From: Cyclaneusma minus
Lineage: Eukaryota > Ascomycota > Leotiomycetes > Marthamycetales > Marthamycetaceae
NCBI GenBank assembly: GCA_037179335.1
Contig: JAKZHN010000014.1
Location: 682,001-746,000 of the forward strand
DNA length: 64,000 bases
Reading direction: 5' to 3'
Shown here: piece by piece, positions 1 through 12,893 of the stretch
Layout: each line of letters begins with the position of its first letter
Numbering within the stretch: position 1 is the stretch's first letter
Program-made: the position numbers and the translations under genes
Notes under the pieces: model-generated
What the model was told of the DNA's origin: nothing
Database searches by the model: none
Seen by the model: only the letters and a program-made list of their open reading frames with translations

Positions 1-3000
1 GCTATAAAATTTTAAAAATCCTGGAGCTTTAGTATTAAAGCTAGAATTAAGCCTTGGCCGCTACAGGAAATTAATAAAAATATATATTATATTTATTATT
101 TATATAATATACCTTTATATTAATTATAATATATTTTTTAATTATATAAATATTAAGCGTATTAGTAGTATTGCTAAGCTTGCTGATTTTAAAATCTTAG
201 ATTAATTGGTATTATATTTTTGCTTAGCCGTTCGCTGCTAATATTATAATAGCTATAAAAAGGTTAGCCATTTTAACAAATTAAATTATATAAAATTTAA
301 TCCAAATTTTTATTAATGCTCGAAGCCGTCCTGCAATGCTTTTAAAATCTATAAAATCCCAAGCAATAATAAAAAGCCTAAAATTAAATATAGGAAATAT
401 ACCTTTGCCTTTTGCTTTTTTTATTAGCGCCCTTAATACGAAAATATAATTTGCAAATAATATAACAAATCAAATATTGGTAAAAAGCAAGCAAAAGATT
501 TTGGAAAATTTTAAGCATTGCCCCGGATATAATATTTCTGTAAATAAATAGGGAGGATAAAATTGCAATGCCATATTTTATAAATTAATATTTTTTAAAT
601 ATATTTTTCGTATTTAAATTTCACGTTCTAATAATTATAAATTACTATTGCAATTCTTAATTTTATTGGTAATGCGAGGCCAATTTAAAGGCTTGGATCA
701 AGCATAAAAATATTAGTAATTGCTTAAATAAATTTTTAATAAATATTTGGGATAGTAAGGTATTGGCTAGGTAAATTTGCCAAATATATTTTGCTTGCAA
801 GTATTTATAAAATTATTATTATTTTTACCTACTAATTAGAATAAACTTTTAATATATCTAGCTTTAAATAATAAATAGCCTGATTTTAATTTTCTAACGC
901 CTAATATTTGCTGCTAAATGGTTTTTTAATTATTTTATAAAATTAATAAAATTTGGTTTAAATAACGGATTACAATTATACCAAAATCAATAGTTTATAT
1001 AATAACCATAAAATTGGATCTTTATAATATAATTAGGGCAATTTCGAAAATATAAAATGCAATAAAAAATTAATTAAAATAAGTTTTAATTAAATGCATA
1101 AAATATCCAATTTAATTTCGGACTATTACAGCCAAGTTTAAAAGCATTATGTTGTTATTTATTTACTATTAAATGTTAAATTAGCATTAGTAATATTGGT
1201 ATATAATAGGAAAACCGGTAAATTATAAATAAAGCATATGCGTATAATTTATAAGCGGTATATATTAAATTAATAACCTTATAAAAACGCTTTTTAAAAA
1301 CACTTTTCCTAATAGCTTTGGCTATAAAACTTAGGCTATTATAAAAAAGATTATATTATAAAAAACAGGTAATAGCCACGTAAATTTGGTGTTTTCCAAT
1401 CTTATTTAATGTTTTGCAATTTGGCTAAATTTATTTATTTAAAAGCTTTTTCTTAGCTTTTCCAACCATTATTATATATTTTCCTTACGCTATATTTGCT
1501 TTATAATATTTTTGTTTTACAGTGTTCTTTTTGTTCGTCACTTGATTTTTTCCGCCCTTTACTCGATTTTTTTATATTAATAAAACGATTTTTTCTTTTT
1601 ACAACCTATTTTTTATACAATCATTTCCTCCTATATAATCACCTTTTTTTCTTATAAGCATAAATTTTAATTACTAGCAATAATCTAGGCATTATTTTTT
1701 TCCTTTTTATTTGCTATTATAACCTAATAATTATAAGCAAAAGCATAAAATTAAAAATGCAGTATATTGGCTATAATAAGGATTTTAATTTTTAAGCTTT
1801 GCAAAAAAAAATACTCCTTTTATAAGCATTTTAACAATTTTTGTAATTTCTATTTAAATTAATATATTTGCAAAAAGCTAAAAACCGAAAGCATTTATAA
1901 TTTCCTTTGCCTTTATAAAAATTGCTAATTTTTTTTAATAAAAATAAGGTTAAACGCTTTGCCAATATTTATTTTTAAGCCCGATCCGTATTTTATTTTA
2001 AGCAATACTGGCTAGCATTAATATTATATTACCTAGCTATAAAACATTTAAAAAGCTTTATATTAAAAATGCGAAGCCGAATTTCCGCTATCACCCCAAA
2101 TTTTCCTGCAATAAATGGAAAATCTACGGGCCAAAAGGGTATAAGCTAAAAATTAAATACTATAAATGCGGTTTTATCTTATGCTTTATTTACTAGCGCC
2201 TTTAGCGCGAGAATATAATTTGCAAAAAGCATAATAAGTTAATTCGCAATAATAAGCATAAGAAAAATAAAAAAAAACGCGCGAGGAAATCGAGAAAAAT
2301 ATAAAGCCTTGCCTTAGCTATTATATTCTAATGACGAAAAATAGTAATTGCGATAAAATGGCTTATAAATTAATAATCTAATTAATATTTCGCCTTTTAA
2401 TAATTTTAAATATTATTTTTAAATATAAATATTGCTGGCCTCGTAATGCAAAATTGGGAGATAAATATAAGGAGAATTGCTAAACCCGGGATAAAGGCGA
2501 TAATTAATAGATAAAATGCTAGATAGGCTTTGCTTATAAGTATTTATAAAATGTTATTTTTATTTACTATATTGCAATAAATTTTTAAAATAGCTTTAAA
2601 TTATAAATTAGCATAATACTTATTCTCCGGCCTCGATTTTAATATTAGCTAATAAATAAATAATAAATTTTATCCTTGGTAATAATTTACTTATATAATA
2701 AAATAAAAGAGATCTTGTCTCGGGATTTAAAAAAGCAAGCTTTAAATTATAAAAGTTTGAATTTTAAAGCAAATTATTAAAATTTTAGGAATGGCCCCAA
2801 TCCTTATACCATTGCAGTTTATAATGGCCCTAAAGGATTTGAAATTATAAATGCGTGTCCCGAATTAATTTTAATTTATTACAATATTGGGAGACCTTAA
2901 TTTATAATTTGAAATAATAAATGAAATCTAACGCTGGTTAATAAAATTAATCATAATTGCAAATATAGTTATTTTTATCCGCACTCCCGTAATTTTATCG

Positions 3001-5021
3001 CTATAGCTAGCCCTATTTAATTTAATAATGCAATTTTAAAATTGTGCTTTAAAACTCCGGATATATTTAAAACCAAAACGGCATTTTTTTTCGATTATTT
3101 TTCCCAAAAGTGATTTCAGCTGGACCTCGCATTTAAAAGGTGCGAAATAGTTTTTTATACCGTAGGCGGGCTTTAAATTTACGCTAAGCAATTGGCCATA
3201 GGCCTAGGTTTCCCTTTTGCCGCTCTCACTTATAAAATTCTTCTAATACTTTTGCAAGCAAGTAAAGGGGTTGCGATTATAGCGCATTGGTAAACAAGCG
3301 ACCATGCTTATTCCTTAATATATAGAAATTATAGCTTTTTTAATTACGTATGGCTTATACCAAAATCTATTGCAAAAACGTTTATATTAATATTTTTGAA
3401 AAAATAAATTAATCCCATCCTATTTTAAATTTGCAGGACCGCAATTTTAAATACGAGATATAATTACGGGGTTTATAAAAATATTAATAATTTTATATTA
3501 GTATAAAAACAAATATTGGAAATAGGCAAAAGGCTTATTATCCGTCTTAATAAACACCATTTTAAAAATTATATAAAAGGAATTCGCAATTGAAATTGTA
3601 ATATAAAAAATAATTTAGTGCTTATATCGCTTTGCTTTATTTGGTACCCGTATATAAAGCTTATCCGGAATTGCTATTAAATTTCTCGAAATTTTAAATT
3701 ATTAATTCGACCAAAGCTTTATATCCAGCCTTTGCTTTAAATTAAGCCGTATATATCCAAATAGCAAATATATTTAAAAGAATATAATATCCGGTTAAAA
3801 AATACCGGTATTATTAAAATTGTTAATAATTTTTTATATATATTATATAACGTTTAGTTTCTTTTCGAAATAATGGTTTTTATAAACTAAGCCAATTTTA
3901 AATTTCTTCACTATATAATATTATCCATTTCTTGCTTTTTTAATATATCTCCTTGCTTAAATATTTTTAAAAAACCCAAAGGCAAAAATAAAGCTGCGGT
4001 TAATAATTGCCTTAGTAAAATTATTTATTTTTAAATTCGCTATTATCGCTTAAATTGCCTGCTTCCGCTTTTATAGCAATTAATTGGTATTAGCAGCAAT
4101 AATATTATAATATAATAAAAAAAATGAATTTAACGGCTGAAAATATTAAAAAAATATAAAAAACAAAATAGTATAAAATATAAAAAAAAAGCTGGAAAAA
4201 GCCTATAAATAAATAATTTTGGTTTTTGCGTTAGCGTGCTTATTTATTGCCTAGCTAATTTGGTTTTATTATTTTTCTCGTCATGCCTAGTTAAATAAAT
4301 AAAAAAAAACAAAGATTATATATAAATAGAAATTTCGGGGAATTATAAAATAAAAGAATAATTAATATTTGGAATAAAAACGGCGTTGCATTTCCAAATT
4401 ATAAAAAGGAGAAAAAAAAAGAAAATGGAAAAAAAGCAAATGGAAAACATTTAAATCCTATAGCCTATAACAAGCGGTCGGGCCGTTGGGGTTTTAACCT
4501 CCATCGCAAATAAAAAGTTAACGTAAAAGGTACCTTAATCGCCTAGCCGCGGAAAGTACGCACGAGTTATTTAATTATTAGTAATTTTTTATTGCTAATA
4601 TAATAAATATAATAATTCGCAACTTTTTTTTGCTTTTACGCATTTATATATATACATCTATATTTATTATAAATTTCTTTTTCTTTTATTGGAAAAAAGC
4701 TATAGGCGTATATTAGCTGGCATTTGTCCGAAATTGGTCCGTATTGCATATATTATTATATATATTATAATTTATAATTGGCTTAAAAAATAAAATATTT
4801 TAATTTTTAATTTTATCCGGTTATTTCGGATTAAAATATATTATTATAAAGCGGAATATTATAAAACTAAATATATGCCTATTAGGCTTTTTTTAAAATA
4901 GCCAAAAAAAATTATATAATTAATTTATTATATATGCAATTCATTTATTATATTAGGCTATATATTATATTATTAAAAGTTTTGGAAAATGCGCTAATTT
5001 AATGCGGCAAATGCAAAACTT

Positions 5022-5027
<6 letters not shown>

Positions 5028-5057
<30 letters not shown>
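5028..5057. repeat. (TA)n microsatellite
   Basis: An uninterrupted run of about 15 TA dinucleotides inside the AT-rich block. Confidence 0.9.
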
Positions 5058-5060
<3 letters not shown>

Positions 5061-8000
5061 AATGCTTTAAAGATTTTATTTTCCCAATTATTTTATTATT
5101 AAATATATAATGCATAAAGCAATTAAAAGCAAGCAGCCCAAAACCATAGCCGGCCAAGCAAACTCATTTACCCTTTATCTCGACCTTAAGCCCTATTAGC
5201 AACTCCCTACCGTGGCATTGGTATATAAAATCTATAATCCCTAATATCGCAATTAAACCAGCCATTTTTGCTGCTGAAAAAAAGCAATCAAGTGAGAAAA
5301 AAAAGAGTCGAAGATAAAAGCTAAGCCAAATATATATTTAAAATGCGAAGCTTTTTTTTTTGATACCAACCGGTTGCTAATAAGCCAGCCATTTAATATT
5401 TTGGAAAATATTATAATAAAGGATTTTATTAATTAGCTAAATAATAATAAAATTGCTAAGCATAATTTGCTTGCTATAAAATTTAAGCTTAAAAACCAAA
5501 ATATTTATGGGGCCTATTTTAAATATAAAGCAAAAATCGATAATAATTTGGAATTATATTGCGGGTAAAGGGAAAAATAATTTAAAAAATTAATACCTAT
5601 TTTGTAGGTAAGACATTTAAGCTATTTAGGCTATCTTAATATTATACTTAGAAAAAATAAGCTAAAGGATTTTTTAAAGCGGATTAAAAAATCCTTTTAG
5701 GAGAATATTAGCCAAATATATAATTCCCAATACCGTTGCTTTTTATATAATATTTTTAAATAATAAAAGGTCGAAGTTTGGTATTTATAATTTTTTGGCA
5801 TTAATTTATAAAAAGCGGGAATAAAATTGGAAAGGAACCCAAATTATAAACGTATATTAATTTTGCGGCTTTAAAATTAATAATTGCAATAAATATTAAT
5901 AAGCCTTATTATTTAAACCCTATAATATTGTAAAAAGCCTTATTAATTTATTAAAAAGCAATGAAAAATTTACCCGTAATTTAATAGGCCTAAAATTGGA
6001 TAATATGGTTTACTGAAAATATTAAAATAATATTTATACTTGCGGTAAATATTGGTAAATCGGTAATTAGCTAGCAAGCTAAAATTCATTATTTTAACCA
6101 AGGGTTTTTTTAATTAATTATTTAAATAGCAAAGCTTTGGCTATTTTTAAATTGCTTATTTTTAAAGAAAAGCTAGGGTATAATCCTAATAATAAAAAGA
6201 AGGAAAGCTGTTTTAAATATAACTAAAACCCTAATACATGGTTTAAAATATATTGCAAATAAAAAAGGGAATAATATAATAGGTAAATATTATTTCCAAA
6301 TCATTTAAATTATTTTAATATTTTATTTTAGGAAAAACAAATTTAAAAAAAATAAAGCGCGCCAATAAAGCTTTTGCTTATAAAAAACCAGCCAAATAAA
6401 CGATTTCGGATATTATTGCTTTTAGAGTTGCAATTTTAAAAAATACAAAAAAGCGTAATATGGATTAAAATAAATAATCGGGTAAATTTAGCGCAATTAT
6501 ATAAGCATTATTAGTACCGTATTAAGGTTTTAAATAAACGCGCCAATATAACGCAAACCAGATTTTATTTTTAAATGATTTATTTAAATAAACAAAAAAA
6601 AATTAAAAAAATTGCAAGATATATTTATAAATATTTTTATTATTTTTAGTAATTTGGCTTTTTCTATTTGCCTGTATTTTAAATATATTTTTATAAAATT
6701 ATGTTTTTATTAAATATATATTAATATTAACAATTATAATATATATTGCAAATAAAGAAATAATTTAAAAATAAAATAAATATTAGGTATATTTAATTCC
6801 TTTAGGCTCCTTTTTAATACCATGCCTAAATAGGGAATCCGAGCTAAAGAAAAATATTAAAAAATACCAAAAATTGAGCTGCTATTAATAAAACCGCCAA
6901 ATTTATAATTCTTATTTTTATAGCGTTTTACGCAATATTTTTAAAAAATAAAAATAAGCAAAATAAAAAATTAAATAATGGGAAAACAAATCATTATAAT
7001 AGCAAAAAAAAACTGTAGCTTTTATAAAACATTTTATAAAAACCGGTATAAATATTTCCTATTAATAAAATTAAATATAGATATTAAATAAGCTAATAAA
7101 CTAAAAATTAAAAATATTTATTTCGCTTATAACAAGGGAAATAAAAATTTAATGGTGCATTTAAAGCTATAAAAAATATTTTGCTAAATTAAAATTAATA
7201 AGCAATATATTATATAGGAAAAAATATCCTGGCTATAAAACTTTTACCAAATAAAAAAATAATAAATGCTATATATGAAGGATATTAAAATACGCTAAAT
7301 AAATACTTTTATATTGAAATATTAGCTGCCATTTAATATATGCCTTTTATAGAAAAAAAGCCGACCTTTTAAATTTAACTAATAAGGGGTTTATAAAATG
7401 GAGATTTTTAAAGGCATTTATATTGGGGGTTATAAAAAAACTTATATATTTAATACTTTATTAACGGGATTATAATTATATTGGTTATATAATTTTTATT
7501 TAGGCTGGCTATAATTAGCTATTAAAAATTGAAATTAAATGCAATTTTAATTATAATTGCAGCTAAACGTAAAAAGCCCTAATAATTCTCATTTTTTATT
7601 TCGGGTTTTAATTTTTAATTGCTATTATAAATTTTTCAAGAGCGCTTTATTAATTATATGCCGACTTTTTTAATTTAAGGCTTTTTATATTTATATATAT
7701 TTTAAGCTATGCGTTAATATAATGCGCAAAAAACGCTTTATATAAAATATTTAACGCCAATAAAATAAAAAATCTTTAAACCCTTTAAATAAAATCCTAT
7801 GACGTTTTCTTTTTTTTTCTCAATTATTTTTTTTTGATTTTTTATATTCGTTATTTCAATATTTAATACCGTCGAAATACTATATTTATAGAAATTAAGC
7901 TTATTATTATAGCCAATTAATTTCGAAGCTATAAATAGCTTATTAACTATTATAAGCTTTTTTAATCTTATTAATCTTATTAATAATCCTGCAAAACTAA

Positions 8001-8574
8001 ATCTAAGCAATTGCGTTTTATTATTTATCCCAAATTATATTCCCCGCATTTTTAATTTTACCGGCAATTTTCTATCTCTTTTGCTAAAAGCCAAATACAT
8101 TACCACCGGCTTTGTTTTTTAAAACCTTTTTTACTTTTTCCGTAGCGAATTTAATAATAATAGCAAAAACTACGAAAAAAATATAAAAAAGAATAAAGGG
8201 AATAATATAAATTTATGCAATAAATATAAAAATAAAAATAATAATAAATACTGCAAATAAAAAATATGGAAAAAAGCCAAATAAAATAAAAGGCAATTAA
8301 ATTCAAGCATTATAATATCCAAAGCTAATATTTAGCCAAATAAAAAAATTAAGCTATATTTAAGCTAAAAGATTTGAATTGGCTGTTTGGTATAAAAAAA
8401 TATCCTAATTGCAAATATAAATAAAGCAGGAATAAATGCTGTAAATTTAACGGAATGCGATTTACCAAATAAATATTCTTTTTTTTTAAATATTAAGGCT
8501 ATTTTCTATAATAATAATATCCAGGAAAAATTAATTACTTATGGATTTGGGGCTGGAAAAACCTTTATATCCTA

Positions 8575-8720
8575 ATAATAAAAACAGCAATAATAGCAAT
8601 AATAGCAATAATAGCAAAAATAATAAAAATAGCGGCAATAGCGGCAAAAAAAGCAAGGAAAGCAACAAAAGCAAAAAAAGCAAAAAGAAAATAGCAAAAA
8701 AAGCGAAAAAAGCAATAAAA
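8575..8720 (+). repeat. AAT/AGC trinucleotide-rich low-complexity tract
   Basis: Imperfect AATAGC and AAAAGC repeats. The forward frame 8,541-8,750 would read as Asn/Ser/Lys-rich (NNS, then KKSK units, 69 residues). It lies in degenerate DNA, has no recognisable domain, and the frame follows from the repeat itself. I treat it as a simple repeat rather than a gene. Confidence 0.6.
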
Positions 8721-9180
8721 GTTTTGAAATTAATAATAATAACTAAATAAAGCCTTTTTATAAATTTGCTAAATAAATAGATTCTGCTAATTTCTTTATA
8801 ATAATTTTAGAAAATAAACAAAAGCGGACTTTTAAAATATATAATAATTGTAAATATAAAATTAACGTTAATTATATATAATGCTATAAAAAAAGCAAGG
8901 TAAGCTATTTAGCCATAAATTAGTTTTTTAGCATAATTTTTATTAATAAGGGGATATATAGAATATAAAATTTTTAGCTATAAAATTTTTCTATAAGAAA
9001 TATTTTAATACAATTTTTTAATACAATTTTTTAAAAAAATGTAAAAAACAATATAAAAACTTTTTCTAGGCTAAGCCCAATTGGGAATTGGGCTATAATC
9101 GGGCCGTTTTTATATAACCATTAGCGCTAACCAATTTAAGCTTAAAATAAATGCCAAGGGCAATTAAATATAGCTTTAAA

Positions 9181-9222
9181 AGCTAATTAATAGCTAATAA
9201 AAGCTAATTAATAGCTAATAAA
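9181..9222. repeat. Two tandem copies of a 21-bp AT-rich unit
   Basis: The unit starting AGCTAATTAATAGC occurs twice back to back (9,181-9,201 and 9,202-9,222), just before base composition returns to normal. Confidence 0.7.
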
Positions 9223-9480
9223 AGCGTAATAATATAATAATAAATTCCCAGCTTGGAGTTTTACCTAGCCGAAAAATATTACCACTATTTACTTCCTGTT
9301 TTGCTTAATGGCCTTTTTTGAAAATTAGTCGCCGTTGTTTATTTGCTTTATACGCCCTATATTACCAATTATCCTAATAATTGACGATATTAAGAAATAA
9401 AAACACTGGCAGCCCTCACTCTACTAGCCTATTCCGAATTAACTCCCCTTTCCAGCCGCTTAATTAAAAATGCCGTACCC

Positions 9481-10129
9481 AAAGCAACCGAGCCCGTTAC
9501 CATAGCCAAACGACCTCGGAGCTCCTGGTTATTTACCGCCCACCTCATACTCGTCCGATATCGTTCATCTTACCGGAGTTGCCCTGTCAGAAATCACACC
9601 CATGGCTTTCAAACCTGGTACTGGGAAGGCCGAAGCACGGCTGATCCTACACCAAATTCTTGATCTCGATGCCTTACCGCGCCCCGATGGAATAAGCATG
9701 GTAGGATTAGAGATTTAGATTTACTCTGCTCGAAATTAGGGCCATAGTGGGTTCAGGCTTTGTATATATCTACCCCAAATAATCAGTTATTGGTGTGGCT
9801 TTGGGGGCATGCGCAACGTAAGTGTAATTATATGCGCGGACCTCTATCATCAGGTACGACATGTTTACAGAAGGCGTCAATTGGGATGACGAGGGCTGGA
9901 TGTGAGGTTCTTGGGAGTGAGAGCTCGAAGAGCGAAGGTCGTACCGTTGGAGATGTAGCCCTTGCTTTTTTGCGCAGGGCGGCAGGCTGCAGGAGTAGGA
10001 CACGCAAGGGGCCGGCCCAAGAATCCGTTGTACAACCATCGACGGTTTGACTGTTTGACCTGGTGTCATGACTCGGAACACTAAGAACCACAAACTCTCT
10101 CAGGTATCCAACCATCTAACAACATCAAG
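9481..10129. other. Boundary and upstream region of the first array gene
   Basis: Composition becomes balanced here. Several overlapping open frames of 65-107 codons occur on both strands at 9,760-10,278. They overlap each other, lack family features and have no consistent splice structure, so none is called. The last 15 bases before 10,130 carry the ATCAAG-ATG start context shared with the other array genes. Confidence 0.5.
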
Positions 10130-11231
10130 ATGACATTACCCCCAGAGCAACAGAGTCTGCCATCACAGTCAAGCGGACCTGAAGCCACAGGGGTATCCAC
10201 CACCTCAAACTCCGATATCCTCAATCGTACCGGCGATTGCCCAGCAAACGCCGCACCCGAAGCCACCAAACCCGCCACAGAGATGGTTGAAACCCCGGAT
10301 TCTGTGAGCGAACCCAGGAAAGACTTTCAAGGTACTCACGAAAGGAGTGAGAACAGTCAGACCGGAGAAAAAGATGCAGCGGCTTCGAACAATAAGAGGA
10401 AGCATGACTCTGTATCTGAAGTCATCGATGATGAAGACTCAAAGAAAGCCAAGTAAGCCAGCCATTGATTTCGAACAATTTGGATTAATTCCAGTCCATA
10501 TTGGAAGCTCTTATTGATGACGGAGTACCTACATAGGTTAGACAAATCACGGGATCTGCTCTCAGAGCAAAAGCGGAAAATTGTCGACGAAGCTTTTGAG
10601 AAGATGAAAGCTACGGATGAGGAGTCGGAACGTAAACAGATATGGCAAGCCGCAATTGATGAGCTAGGCAGGCTTACCGAGGAGGGGCATCGATTATATC
10701 AACGATGGGTGGAGGAAATGAGGCCCGTCTCGGAGCTTTGGGAGCGGGTACGACAGAGCCAGGAGGAGGAAAGACTACTACAAGAGAGGGAAGAGGAGGA
10801 GGAAAGACGGCTACAAGAGATCGAGGAGGAGGAAATAGTACGACGGGATACTGAGCAGGAGGAACCCTCAGGAGAGAGAGAGCTGGAGGAGGAGGACAGA
10901 AGCTCAGGAAGAAACGAGGGTCGAATAGCTTCGATTAGCGCTCCGCTTCCGCCAGGGATGAATGAGTGGGCTCTCTGTGACATGATCACGGACCAGTTAG
11001 ACCATGCACTTGACGGGGAAAGTTATGACAGTGACGGGGATGAGATATGCTGGGATTGCAGAGCAAAGGAAAAAGACTACCCCGATCATGACTGTTGCGA
11101 TGCGAGGAATGAACGGGCTGGGGGGTAAGTGCTTGTTCTCTGAGATGCTGGAACTACTTGCTGATACACTGCTTACCAGGGACTTTGACGAGCTTGAGGA
11201 TTGGGATCCTTATGACGATGGGTGGCCGTGA
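10130..11231 (+). CDS. Cysteine-module family protein, copy 1 (unrecognised family)
   Basis: I do not recognise this gene. Exons are inferred as 10,130-10,452, 10,537-11,124 and 11,180-11,231; both introns start GTAAG, and the phases join cleanly to give about 320 residues. The first 110 residues are Ser/Thr/Pro-rich and end in a basic stretch (NNKRKHD, KKAK). A long charged coiled coil follows, with many EEE/RR repeats (about residues 110-240). Near the C terminus a cysteine module reads CWDC, twelve or so residues, CC (about 279-295), and the tail is acidic (DELEDWDPYDDG). The module and the first-intron sequence recur in the next genes, which makes this the first member of a tandem family. 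The start is chosen for its ATCAAG-ATG context, shared across the array. A nuclear role is possible given the basic and acidic tracts, but that is inference. Confidence 0.6.
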
Positions 11232-11690
11232 TGGAAGTTTCTGTAGGTGGCGGGGGGTTCAGATTTCGAATTTAAATGAACGAATTTACGACACATAACA
11301 CGCGAACCGCCGACCACATCTGGGGGTGAGACTTTTGAGCATCCAATGTCCTTAGGTCTGTGACTTGAATGAACGAGCAGATCAGCACAAATTATGGACG
11401 AGCGCTAGAAATCTAAATGTCTGACAAGTGACGGCTCTATCTATCAGCTCAACCTCACATTGGAAAACATGGTTGAACCGTCAAAACCCAACCGCAGAGA
11501 CAGAGGATTTCGGTGCGAATCTGATTATTTTTTCCAAGCCGGGAGACGAACATGACATGTCTTCGGTACTGCCACTTAGCAAATGCCTCTCCTCGCACAT
11601 AAAATCCACCGCCACTCCCCACAACTTTCTTCTCCTTCACCATTAATTTCGACTTTTACGAGTAATAGACAGATACTCGAAATCATCAAG
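11232..11690. promoter_or_regulatory. Upstream region of copy 2 with a box shared across the array
   Basis: A 14-nt string ACGCGAACCGCCGA at 11,300-11,313 recurs exactly at 14,305-14,318, upstream of copy 4. The 20 or so bases before the ATG (CTCGAAATCATCAAG) are also shared with copy 4. These look like retained promoter and 5' UTR sequence from tandem duplication. No binding factor can be named. Confidence 0.4.
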
Positions 11691-12680
11691 ATGCCACCCA
11701 CCACGCGAATCAAGGCGCACAACGCGCCATCAACCAAAACTGGAATTGTCCTCAAACTCAAATTCGGCCCATCCGCCGCCGCCGCCTTCACCAAAAAAGT
11801 CGTCGATGTCGCCGGCGACTCCCCATCACAACCAGCGAAATCCGCGCCTGCCAGCAAAACCAGCACCAGAGAATGCCTTCCACGCGCAGCAAGGTCTATC
11901 TATAAGAGAAAGCGCACCACCGAGTATTGCGATACATGCCATGCTGAATATGACGATGAAAATGAGCATACCTGCAAGCCTCGGTGCCCTGAGTGCGAAG
12001 CTTTTTACGACCCTGAGGAAGAGCATTGCGATGACTGCCATAAGACGTTCCGTAAGGGTCGCTGGCATAAGACGTGTATATTTGAGTGCAGGGGTTGCAA
12101 AAAGGTCATTATCGACGAACCCAAGCATTATCTGAATTGTAATGGGAGTGTCGATGAGGAAGGTGAAGAAGAAGATGAAGGTGAAGATGAAGATGAAGAT
12201 GAGAATTGTGATATGAGAGACGAGGATGAGCAAAGCGATGCAGGAGATGGAGCCGAGAATTTGGATACGAGTGAAGAGTACGGGGAAGGTGATGAAGAAG
12301 AGACACCATGTCCACCTGGATGCGAATTGTGCGCCGAGGGTATTCCTGTCAAGGATGGGGATTATGAATGCTGCGAAATAATAGACTGTCAAAGGGCTAA
12401 CAAGGTCACAAATTGCTATGTTAGTGCCTACTTTCCGTTCCCACATTACAGCATCCAGTCCTCTGCCAAGAAGAGGAATTTTTGGTTAATAACGAGTTTG
12501 AAACAGGGAGGAAGAAACTGTACCTTACAGAAGGAAGGGGGTTTCAAACTACCACTTGAGGACATGGGGGGCAGTGAAGGCAGCGAAGACAGCGACGACT
12601 GCGAAGGCTGTGAATCGCCAAATACTGCGGTGACTTATGAGGAGAAGGATGGTCGTCACGTCGTCGTCGACCTTACCTAG
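11691..12680 (+). CDS. Cysteine-module family protein, copy 2 (unrecognised family)
   Basis: A single uninterrupted frame of 329 residues if it starts at the MPPTTR methionine. An earlier in-frame ATG at 11,583 exists, but 11,691 has the start context shared with the paralogues. Visible features, in order: GPSAAAA, then a SUMO-interaction-like stretch (VVDVAGDSP, about residues 47-56), a basic patch (YKRKR), and a cysteine-rich part (about 75-150) with CDTC, CPEC, CDDC and CRGC pairs separated by acidic or His-containing loops. Next come an Asp/Glu-rich tract (about 155-210), a further CELC...CC module (about 225-245), and a C terminus ending exactly in VVVDLT, a second SUMO-interaction-like motif. 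The cysteine pairs suggest metal binding, but they match no RING, PHD or LIM spacing that I know. Confidence 0.65.
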   Translation: MPPTTRIKAHNAPSTKTGIVLKLKFGPSAAAAFTKKVVDVAGDSPSQPAKSAPASKTSTRECLPRAARSIYKRKRTTEYCDTCHAEYDDENEHTCKPRCPECEAFYDPEEEHCDDCHKTFRKGRWHKTCIFECRGCKKVIIDEPKHYLNCNGSVDEEGEEEDEGEDEDEDENCDMRDEDEQSDAGDGAENLDTSEEYGEGDEEETPCPPGCELCAEGIPVKDGDYECCEIIDCQRANKVTNCYVSAYFPFPHYSIQSSAKKRNFWLITSLKQGGRNCTLQKEGGFKLPLEDMGGSEGSEDSDDCEGCESPNTAVTYEEKDGRHVVVDLT

Positions 12681-12893
12681 GTCAAAGGATTTTCCGCTCC
12701 CCGCAAAACCGACGCTATATCCCTTCTCCACTTAACCCGCATTGGGAAGTGTTTGCATGGTCTGTGCGCGCGAGATGGCGCTAATGGATTAAAAACGCGT
12801 TTTCTCATATTTAGCGCGTCGCTCCCTTCTTTTCCCTGACCTCTGCACGACCGATTTCCAAGGACTCGAAACCCATCAAGACTGGAGTCCAAG
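12681..12893. promoter_or_regulatory. Upstream region of copy 3, duplicated before copy 4
   Basis: The block at 12,688-12,713 (GATTTTCCG..., then GCAAAACCGAC) and the string CTTAACCCGCATT at 12,731 recur with few changes at 14,221-14,246 and 14,250. This is direct evidence that promoter and gene were copied together. Confidence 0.55.

Larger units (their letters stand above)
1..9480. repeat. AT-rich degenerate repeat block
   Basis: This block is strongly AT-rich, dense in stop codons on both strands, and has no reading frame over 100 codons, in sharp contrast to everything after about 9.5 kb. That is what heavily mutated (RIP-like) transposon DNA looks like in filamentous ascomycetes. Diverged direct copies are visible inside it (about 230-1010 and 2020-2850). 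The residual C and G sit mostly in GpC steps. A translation around 5,490-6,500 keeps long stretches broken mainly by TAA/TAG, as expected of a former transposon ORF, but I could not assign a family. The two short open frames at 7,738-8,010 (-) and 8,541-8,750 (+) are low-complexity and not called as genes. Confidence 0.8.

Noticed and set aside
7738..8010. 90-codon minus-strand frame in the AT-rich block
   Set aside because: Ile/Lys/Asn/Phe-rich composition expected from AT-rich DNA; no conserved pattern.
9760..10278. Several overlapping frames of 65-107 codons on both strands
   Set aside because: They overlap each other, have no recognisable sequence and no splice or start context; the called gene begins at 10,130.
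12109..12446. Minus-strand frames of up to 206 codons opposite copy 2
   Set aside because: Shadow of the acidic/cysteine-rich coding strand; Ser/His/Leu/Phe-rich composition is the antisense of GAA/GAT codons.
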